DNA of 38,380 nt from JBLHHI01 sp047614125. Its GTDB lineage: Bacteria; Bacteroidota; Bacteroidia; NS11-12g; UBA9320. Of the stretch, positions 33,104-38,380 are shown one piece after another. Made by a program: the position numbers and the translations under genes. The number at the start of each line of letters is the position of its first letter. The first letter of the stretch is position 1. Where the stretch lies: contig JBLHHI010000014.1 of NCBI GenBank assembly GCA_047614125.1, positions 1 through 38,380 of the forward strand, in the 5' to 3' direction. The notes beneath the pieces are model-generated. The model was not told the origin of the DNA. It saw only the letters and a list, made by a program, of their open reading frames with translations, and searched no databases.

Positions 33104-33868
33104 TTATTTACTAAAAAGTTGCTTTAAAAAGGTACTTAAAATCGAATTAAACTGCTCGGGTTGTTCCATCATAGCAGCATGACCACATTTATCAATCCAA
33201 TGCAACTCTGAGTGGTCGAGTAAGCTGTGAAATTCTTCCGCAACTTCTGGAGGAGTTACTCGATCATCTTTCCCCCAAATAAGGCAAACCGGCATCTTAA
33301 AGGTTGCAATATCTTCAGCCATATTATATCGTATGGCCGATTTGGCCATGGCCAAAATTCGAATCACCTTTAATCGATTGTTGGTTATTTCAAAAACTTC
33401 GTCCACCAATTCTTTCGTGGCCGCTTCTGGGTCGTAAAACGTATAAGCAACTTTTTGTTTAATGTACTCATAATCACCGCGTTTAGGATATGTTCCCCCC
33501 ATTGAGTTTTCATATAAACCTGAGCTCCCAGTCAACATCATTGCCTTTACTTTTTGTGGATAGTACTTGGTATACACCAATGCCACATGGCCACCCAATG
33601 AGTTTCCTAACAAGGTAAAGCTTTCGTATTTTTTGTGCTCAACAAAGCTGTGAACAAACTTGGCCAAACCCTTTACGCCAACATCAATCATAGGCATATC
33701 AAAAATAGGCATGAGCGGTATTACAATCTTGTAATCTTTGCTAAACTCATCCAACACGTCTCTCCAATTGCTCAAGGCCCCGAAAAGCCCATGTAAGAGA
33801 AGCAAAACCTCGCCTTCGCCCTCTTCAATGTATTCAAATCCGCCCTCTTGTTTAATGTTCAAATCCAT
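33104..33868 (-). CDS. Alpha/beta-fold hydrolase
   Basis: A 254-residue hydrolase. Catalytic triad visible: nucleophile Ser in LLGNSLGGH (GxSxG), Asp in CLIWGKDDRVTPP, and His in DKCGHAAMMEQP. The oxyanion HG motif is LLLHGLFGALSNW. Start chosen at ATG 33868 (MDLNIKQEGGFEYI); the earlier TTG at 33895 would overlap the pabA-type gene. The substrate is unknown; sequences like this occur among esterases and C-C hydrolases. It lies 15 bp before the CBS gene in the minus-strand run. Confidence 0.88.
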   Translation of the reverse strand: MDLNIKQEGGFEYIEEGEGEVLLLLHGLFGALSNWRDVLDEFSKDYKIVIPLMPIFDMPMIDVGVKGLAKFVHSFVEHKKYESFTLLGNSLGGHVALVYTKYYPQKVKAMMLTGSSGLYENSMGGTYPKRGDYEYIKQKVAYTFYDPEAATKELVDEVFEITNNRLKVIRILAMAKSAIRYNMAEDIATFKMPVCLIWGKDDRVTPPEVAEEFHSLLDHSELHWIDKCGHAAMMEQPEQFNSILSTFLKQLFSK

Positions 33869-33878
33869 AGAATAGATA

Positions 33879-34463
33879 TCAGTGCAAATTAACAACTTTT
33901 AGCCAATTATGGACGATCTGCATCCCATAAGTTGTTAGTATAGCTTCTGGATGAAACTGTACTCCAAATACCGGTAAGATCTTGTGCTCAATTGCCATTA
34001 CACATCCGTCTTCCGACCATGCTGTAACAAGCATTTCAGTAACTTTGTTTTCATCTTGTTCAAGAACAAGACTGTGATATCTACAAACATCAAACGGATT
34101 TGGTAAGGAGTTGAACACCTTGCTGGATGTATAGCGTATGCTTGAAACCTTCCCATGCATAGGTTTTGGCGCTTTTTTTAGGGACATACCAAAGTATTGA
34201 CCAATGGCCTGATGCCCCAAACAGACTCCTAAAACAGGCTTTGATTGTATCACCTTTTCTAAAAAGAGCATAAGCGCACCATTCTCGTTAGGCGTTTTTG
34301 GCCCAGGCGAAAAAACATAACCGCAGTATTCATCAATGTTTAAAACATCCAATTTCGAATTATTATTCTGGATTACTTCAACCTCAGCACCGGCCATAGC
34401 GAGATAATCACGTAGGTTGTACGTAAACGAATCGTAATTATCAATAATGAGAATTTTTGGCAT
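33879..34463 (-). CDS. Anthranilate/aminodeoxychorismate synthase component II
   Basis: A 194-residue class I glutamine amidotransferase supplying ammonia to anthranilate (TrpG) or aminodeoxychorismate (PabA) synthase. DNYDSFTYNLRDYL (8-21), the nucleophile Cys in GVCLGHQAIGQYFG (about 77-90) and the His-Glu pair in GVQFHPEA (about 170-177) are all present. The family is bifunctional in many bacteria, so pabA versus trpG cannot be chosen: no component I gene is near and neither trp nor fol genes flank it. First gene of the minus-strand cluster; the start is 78 bp from the divergent E1 gene. Confidence 0.92.
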   Translation of the reverse strand: MPKILIIDNYDSFTYNLRDYLAMAGAEVEVIQNNNSKLDVLNIDEYCGYVFSPGPKTPNENGALMLFLEKVIQSKPVLGVCLGHQAIGQYFGMSLKKAPKPMHGKVSSIRYTSSKVFNSLPNPFDVCRYHSLVLEQDENKVTEMLVTAWSEDGCVMAIEHKILPVFGVQFHPEAILTTYGMQIVHNWLKVVNLH

Positions 34464-34499
34464 TGCTTCAAATCAACGGTTTTTTTTGGAAACAAATGG

Positions 34500-34516
34500 A
34501 TATACCGAACTCAGGT
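34500..34516 (+). repeat. Solo end of the ATTAATCGAACTCAGGT element
   Basis: ATATACCGAACTCAGGT matches the element terminus in 14 of 17 bases, with the last 11 (CGAACTCAGGT) exact. It sits in the 78-bp divergent promoter region between the pabA-type gene and the E1 gene. No other element sequence is nearby. Confidence 0.6.
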
Positions 34517-34525
34517 TTGAAATAA

Positions 34526-34533
34526 TATCTTTG
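34526..34533 (+). promoter_or_regulatory. Putative -7 box of the E1 gene
   Basis: TATCTTTG is an exact TANNTTTG match ending 8 nt before the ATG at 34542. The solo repeat end finishes 9 nt upstream, covering the place where a -33 element would lie; no standard TTG is found there. Confidence 0.4.
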
Positions 34534-34541
34534 CCACCGCA

Positions 34542-36521
34542 ATGAATTTTTCGAAATACCACTACCTCGATGAGATGCATCTTCACTTGTATAAGTCATT
34601 GCTCTATCCGAGAATGATTGAAGAGAAAATGCTCGTTCTGCTCAGACAAGGAAGGGTGGGAAAATGGTTTAGTGGTATTGGCCAGGAAGCCATCTCGGTT
34701 GGAATTACTGCCGCAATTGGTTCCAAAGAATACATACTACCGTTGCACAGAAACCTCGGTGTTTTTACAACTCGCAATGTGCCGTTCGATAAATTATTTG
34801 CACAATGGCAAGGGAAGTTGGGCGGATTTACAAAAGGTCGAGATCGATCTTTCCACTTCGGAACCAATGAACACCACATCGTTGGCATGATATCGCATTT
34901 AGGTGCAATGTCTGGGGTGGCTGATGGCATTGCCTTAGGCTCGAGATTGAATAATAAAAGAAACATTACCGTTGTTTTTTCGGGCGAAGGTGGCACCAGT
35001 GAAGGCGATTTTCATGAGGCATTAAACTTAGCTGCCGTGTGGGATTTGCCCGTACTCTTTGTGGTTGAAAACAACGGATATGGCCTTTCCACCCCAAGCT
35101 CAGACCAGTTTAGATGCACCCATATTGCCGACAAAGGAAAGGGCTATGGCATTCGGTCTAAAACAATAGATGGGAATAATGTTTTGGAAGTATACAATAC
35201 GGTTGAGCGAATTGCCCGAAGTATGCGTAGAAAGCCCGCTCCATTTCTCTTAGAGTGCAAAACGTTTAGAATGCGCGGCCATGAAGAAGCAAGTGGAACT
35301 AAATACGTGCCGAAAACCTTACAAGATCAATGGGCAAAAAAAGATCCGTTAGAACGATATAAGCAATTTTTGGTAAATCGATCTTTACTAACACAAGAGC
35401 TTGAAGATCAGTGGCGTGCGGAGTACAAGCAACAAATAGAAATGGACGTTGAACGCATCTTAGCTCAACCCGATGCTACCTCCACACCCGAGGATGAATG
35501 CGCAGATGTATACGCACCTTATACTCACGTCCCGCACTTTATTAGCGCAACACCTCAAACAAAACCACAGCGATTGGTAGATGCCATATCCGATGGTTTA
35601 CGCCAGGCCATGGAAATGCACGACAATAGTGTAATTATGGGTCAGGATATTGCAGAGTATGGAGGTGTTTTTAAGATTACTGATGGCTTTTTAGAACAAT
35701 TTGGAAAGGATCGAGTTCGGAACACACCCATCATGGAAAGTGCAGTTTTGGGCGCAGCCTTGGGTTTGAGCATTGCCCATAAAAAGGCCATTGTAGAAAT
35801 GCAGTTTGCCGATTTTGTTACGTGTGGTTTTAATCAAATCGTGAACAACTTGGCTAAAACACATTATCGATGGGGGCAAGCTGTAGATGTAACCATTCGG
35901 ATGCCAACAGGTGCTGGAGTTAACGCTGGGCCGTTTCATTCACAGAGTACGGAAGCCTGGTTTTTTCACGTACCCGGTTTAAAAATAGTATATCCATCCA
36001 ATCCTTACGAAGCTAAAGGCTTATTGATTGAAGCAATTAATGACCCAAATCCGGTGTTGTTCTTTGAACATAAAAAACTGTATCGAAGCATTGAAGGGGA
36101 GGTTCCAATAGCGCCATATACCATTGAGCTGGGAAAGGCAAATACGGTTCAGGCCGGTGAAGATTTTACCATAATAACCTACGGATTGGGGGTTCATTGG
36201 GCGCTGGAAGCTTGCAAAAATCTCGATGTAGATGCTGAAATACTTGATCTAAGAACCTTACTTCCCTGGGATAAAGATGCGGTACAAAATGCGGTTAAAA
36301 AAACGGGGAAGGTTTTAGTACTGCATGAAGATACCGAAACTGGAGGCATCGGCGCGGAGATCGTTGCATGGTTGGTTGAACACTGTTTTGAAGCGTTGGA
36401 TGCCCCACCCGTCCGCGTGGCCAGCATGGATACACCCATTCCAATGGCTCCTGCTTTGGAGGAGAATTTCTTGGCCAACCGTAAATTAGAGCAGGCCATA
36501 AAATCTCTGTTGAAATATTGA
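34542..36521 (+). CDS. 2-oxoacid dehydrogenase E1, fused alpha and beta subunits
   Basis: A 659-residue thiamine diphosphate enzyme. N-terminal alpha part (about 1-320): GKWFSGIGQEAISVG, LPLHRNLGVFT, and the TPP/Mg motif GEGGTSEGDFHEALNLAAVWDLPVLFVVENNGYG (about 147-180). C-terminal beta part (about 345-659): MGQDIAEYGGVFKITDGFLEQFG, RMPTGAGVNAGPFHSQSTEAWFFHVPGLKIVYPSNPYEAKGLL, and EDTETGGIGAEIVAWL. The fused form is known in Bacteroidota. The alpha sequence (R in LHRNLG; GHEEASG) resembles branched-chain 2-oxoacid dehydrogenase rather than pyruvate dehydrogenase, but the substrate is not certain. E2 and E3 are not in the window. Confidence 0.92.
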   Translation: MNFSKYHYLDEMHLHLYKSLLYPRMIEEKMLVLLRQGRVGKWFSGIGQEAISVGITAAIGSKEYILPLHRNLGVFTTRNVPFDKLFAQWQGKLGGFTKGRDRSFHFGTNEHHIVGMISHLGAMSGVADGIALGSRLNNKRNITVVFSGEGGTSEGDFHEALNLAAVWDLPVLFVVENNGYGLSTPSSDQFRCTHIADKGKGYGIRSKTIDGNNVLEVYNTVERIARSMRRKPAPFLLECKTFRMRGHEEASGTKYVPKTLQDQWAKKDPLERYKQFLVNRSLLTQELEDQWRAEYKQQIEMDVERILAQPDATSTPEDECADVYAPYTHVPHFISATPQTKPQRLVDAISDGLRQAMEMHDNSVIMGQDIAEYGGVFKITDGFLEQFGKDRVRNTPIMESAVLGAALGLSIAHKKAIVEMQFADFVTCGFNQIVNNLAKTHYRWGQAVDVTIRMPTGAGVNAGPFHSQSTEAWFFHVPGLKIVYPSNPYEAKGLLIEAINDPNPVLFFEHKKLYRSIEGEVPIAPYTIELGKANTVQAGEDFTIITYGLGVHWALEACKNLDVDAEILDLRTLLPWDKDAVQNAVKKTGKVLVLHEDTETGGIGAEIVAWLVEHCFEALDAPPVRVASMDTPIPMAPALEENFLANRKLEQAIKSLLKY

Positions 36522-36574
36522 AAGCACTTTTGATTGAGAATGAAGTTTGTTGATTATTGGTAAAAAAACAAAAA

Positions 36575-37096
36575 CTACATTGAGTTTTTACTCTGTTTAA
36601 AAGAGGAAGCCATGTTATGTTCTTGGATTATGATTACCGCCGCACTGTCTACTTTAGTTCGCTCAAGTTCATTCAACTGTTGATACGGTTTTTGGAACAA
36701 GTGCTCGGATGCCTTTACTCTCAAGTTCCACTTTACCCTGCGAATGATACTTAGGCATTGCTTATATCTTGTATACGATGGATAGTCCAGCACAATTAGT
36801 TGGATGTTGTGCCGATTAAATTTGCTATTTATTATTAATTGTTCCAGCCTTGATTGGAAGTTAAGAAAACTGACTTCGGTGTCGTTTATGAGAAGTACAT
36901 CGATGTTGAGGTTAATTCGAATTGTTTCAACCAACAGAGTTGAGTCGGTAAAGAAATTTAATTGTGCCTGGTTAGTTTCAGGATGAAACAATTGGTGGGT
37001 TCTACGTTTTAACGCAAAAAAGGCGAATAGAACGAGCAATCCACCAACAATAAAAGTTCGTGCACTGGGTCTGCGAATTCGTCGAATCATTGGCAT
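36575..37096 (-). CDS. Unknown single-pass membrane protein
   Basis: A 173-residue protein with a basic N-terminus (IRRIRRPSARTF) and one hydrophobic helix (FIVGGLLVLFAFFAL, about 15-29), then a soluble region of about 140 residues. ATG at 37096 and at 37090 are both possible starts. The soluble part has alternating strands and helices (TIRINLNIDVLLINDTEVSFLNF, NIQLIVLDYPSYTRYKQCL), which could be a small alpha/beta fold; no motif is recognised. A type II membrane topology with a cytoplasmic N-terminus is the likely layout. It converges on the E1 gene, 53 bp apart, with nothing recognisable in the gap. Confidence 0.7.
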   Translation of the reverse strand: MPMIRRIRRPSARTFIVGGLLVLFAFFALKRRTHQLFHPETNQAQLNFFTDSTLLVETIRINLNIDVLLINDTEVSFLNFQSRLEQLIINSKFNRHNIQLIVLDYPSYTRYKQCLSIIRRVKWNLRVKASEHLFQKPYQQLNELERTKVDSAAVIIIQEHNMASSFKQSKNSM

Positions 37097-37191
37097 GTAT
37101 TACGAAGATTGCACTTGTAATAGTTGCATAGAAAGTCAAATTGACCAATGCCTGCACTTAATTAACCAGTGGCAATAAGTAAGGGTATGAT

Positions 37192-37379
37192 GGGCTATTT
37201 TGAACGATTTTTATGAAGTAGATTGCTGTTGCCAAGTGGAAATGAGAAATTTGCGTTTTAATAAAGCCGCATAGTCTTCATTATCAGTTCTTGGTTTACC
37301 CCGGTAAACCTACAAACATGACGCTTCGACTATACAATTTTATAAAAATCTGAACCTGCAAAAATTAATCGAACCAGGT
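37192..37379 (+). mobile_element. Partial copy of the 266-bp element, inverted relative to 20184-20449
   Basis: Reverse-complement identity to 20184-20372: I count six substitutions and one deletion over about 189 bp. Terminus ATTAATCGAACCAGGT (37364-37379, one base missing). Hairpin GGTTTACCCCGGTAAACC (37293-37310) 53 nt before the terminus. The other half of the element is missing on its left. Nothing resembling an inverted left end was found between 37097 and 37191. Confidence 0.88.
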
Positions 37380-37396
37380 TAATACAAAAGCTCGCA

Positions 37397-37523
37397 TTTC
37401 ACTTGTGAAAAGCGATTTTCATCGTAAAAATTACTTGAAAGGGCCCGCCCTGTCTTCACAATTTTTACTCGAAACTCACTGTTCACAAGCGTTCTGAATT
37501 CAAAATATTAATCGAACTCAGGT
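37397..37523 (+). mobile_element. Diverged partial copy of the same element (other half)
   Basis: Aligns with 20324-20449: TTTCACTTGTGAA, GCCCGCC, TTCACAATTTT, CACAAGCGTTCTGAA and the intact terminus ATTAATCGAACTCAGGT (37507-37523). The stem CTTGTGAA (37402-37409) with TTCACAAG (37482-37489) is separated by 72 nt, exactly as in the complete copy, where the bases are CTTGTCAA and TTGACAAG. The partner copy at 37192-37379 precedes it by 17 bp. The left terminus is missing. Confidence 0.82.
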
Positions 37524-37551
37524 TGATAGGCAAATTAATTATGCAATATAT

Positions 37552-37570
37552 TGTAAATCAATGATTTACA
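37552..37570. promoter_or_regulatory. Dyad upstream of the lamin-tail gene
   Basis: TGTAAATC (37552-37559), AAT, GATTTACA (37563-37570): an 8-bp perfect dyad followed by ATTGCAAT. It lies 134 bp before the next gene. It could be an operator or a hairpin; nothing else supports a role. The other parts of 37524-37703 hold only the promoter box listed. Confidence 0.3.
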
Positions 37571-37667
37571 TTGCAATGTTATAGAATATTCGCAAGCCAT
37601 TTGACCACGGCATTTGTAAAATCTTCTTTCTTTACATAAGAAACCGTGCAACAACAACAAATAATTT

Positions 37668-37675
37668 TAATTTTG
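37668..37675 (+). promoter_or_regulatory. Putative -7 box of the lamin-tail gene
   Basis: TAATTTTG matches TANNTTTG, 28 nt before the ATG at 37704. No TTG at -33 spacing was found. Confidence 0.4.
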
Positions 37676-37703
37676 CTATCAAAATTTAGTAATAGAATAA
37701 GCA

Positions 37704-38380
37704 ATGAGAAAAATTTACCTAATGCTGATTGGCGTGATGCTAATTGGCACAACCGCAATGTCACAATGTACCGAATTATATATTTCGGAGTACATAGAGG
37801 GCTCATCGAGTAATAAGGCTGTAGAGCTTTATAATCCAACAGATCAACCCATTAACTTAAGCGACTATGCTGTGCTTTTGTTTGGAAACGGCGCTACCAG
37901 CCCCAATCAATCACTTTTGCCAACTGGAACTATTGCTCCTTACGATGTATTCGTAATTGCCAATTCAAGTGCAGATGCTCAAATCTTAGCTCAGCGCGAC
38001 ACGGTTAGCAACATCACTTTTTACAATGGCGACGACGCTTTAGCATTGGTAAAAATTAGCACCGGCGACACATTAGACGTTATTGGTGTTATTGGACAAC
38101 GTCCTACAAACCCTGGAACTTGGGCAGTTGGATCTGGGTCTACGGGTGAATACACCTTGGTACGTAAATCGACCGTTAAAGCAGGAACTAAAGATTGGGC
38201 TGTTTCTTCAGGTCAGTGGGATGTGTATCCACAGAACACCTTTTCGTATTTAGGATCACATACATCTGATTGTTTTGTTCCTGTATCCCCAATTGTTACA
38301 CTTAAAACAAATTACGTAAAAGCTGGCGAAGAAACAGGAAGCGCTGTTATATCAGTATCGATTACAAGCCCATCAGCTAC
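37704..38380 (+). CDS. Secreted lamin-tail-domain protein (cut by window end)
   Basis: The first 225 residues of a longer protein; the frame is open to the window end. MRKIYLMLIGVMLIGTTAMSQ is a signal peptide. A lamin-tail (LTD) fold follows from about residue 22: ELYISEYIEGSSSNKAVELYNPTDQPINLSDYAVLLFGNG, then VIANSSADAQILAQRDT and DVIGVIGQRP. This is the common start of large surface or extracellular proteins in Bacteroidota, often with a C-terminal T9SS sorting domain or a nuclease domain. Neither is visible because the end is missing. From about 205 (VTLKTNYVKAGEETGSAVISVSITSPSAT) a Calx-beta-like repeat may begin. Confidence 0.85.
   Translation, partial: MRKIYLMLIGVMLIGTTAMSQCTELYISEYIEGSSSNKAVELYNPTDQPINLSDYAVLLFGNGATSPNQSLLPTGTIAPYDVFVIANSSADAQILAQRDTVSNITFYNGDDALALVKISTGDTLDVIGVIGQRPTNPGTWAVGSGSTGEYTLVRKSTVKAGTKDWAVSSGQWDVYPQNTFSYLGSHTSDCFVPVSPIVTLKTNYVKAGEETGSAVISVSITSPSA

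Noticed and set aside
37552..37570. FNR/CRP- or Fur-type operator
   Set aside because: The dyad TGTAAATC/GATTTACA does not fit a known consensus well enough to name a regulator.

Overview
The window looks like a chromosomal segment of a Bacteroidota (Flavobacteriia-like) bacterium. Evidence: type IX secretion (T9SS) sorting-domain proteins, PorG/DUF6089 barrels, Bacteroidota-type -7 boxes (TANNTTTG) close to many start codons with few Shine-Dalgarno motifs, the CBS-Omp85-nadK-porG-uppS-bamA cell-envelope cluster, and a single-chain E1 alpha/beta dehydrogenase. No rRNA, tRNA or CRISPR array was seen.

Layout. 1-9.1 kb: a repeat end, a WG-repeat protein, kynureninase, radA (minus), a four-gene exbB/exbD operon closed by a strong terminator, a polyprenyl diphosphate synthase, a haem lipoprotein and a membrane protein. 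9.3-18.2 kb: a YbjQ-family protein, a 44-residue membrane protein, a TauE-moaD-M74 peptidase-moaE run, a DEAD-box helicase, purF, aroQ, an FAD oxidoreductase and a nitronate monooxygenase. 18.2-24.3 kb is accessory and transposon-rich: two T9SS cargo genes, a third secreted-protein gene split by a 266-bp inverted-repeat element, an M16 protease whose stop codon lies in a REP-like hairpin, a 21-bp tandem array, a RAYT transposase gene carrying REP palindromes inside its reading frame, and a truncated ISNCY-like transposase. 24.3-34.5 kb (minus): an envelope cluster with bamA, uppS, two porG-like genes, an FKBP lipoprotein, nadK, an Omp85 protein, a CBS protein, an alpha/beta hydrolase and a pabA/trpG-type glutaminase. 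34.5-38.4 kb: the E1 fusion, an unknown membrane protein, more copies of the inverted-repeat element, and the start of a lamin-tail-domain secreted protein.

The main discovery is a family of short non-coding elements ending in ATTAATCGAACTCAGGT. The complete copy at 20184-20449 has perfect 17-bp terminal inverted repeats and a 5-bp target duplication (TCCTT). Removing it plus one duplication joins the two flanking reading frames in register, so it is a recent transposition into a gene. Further full, partial and solo-end copies lie at about 36-122, 9135-9151, 34500-34516, 37192-37379 and 37397-37523. Two copies keep an internal long-range stem through a compensatory base change, so the element appears to be under structural constraint. 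The RAYT/REP system at 22.2-23.3 kb is a second, independent small-repeat system, and other hairpin repeats lie next to it.
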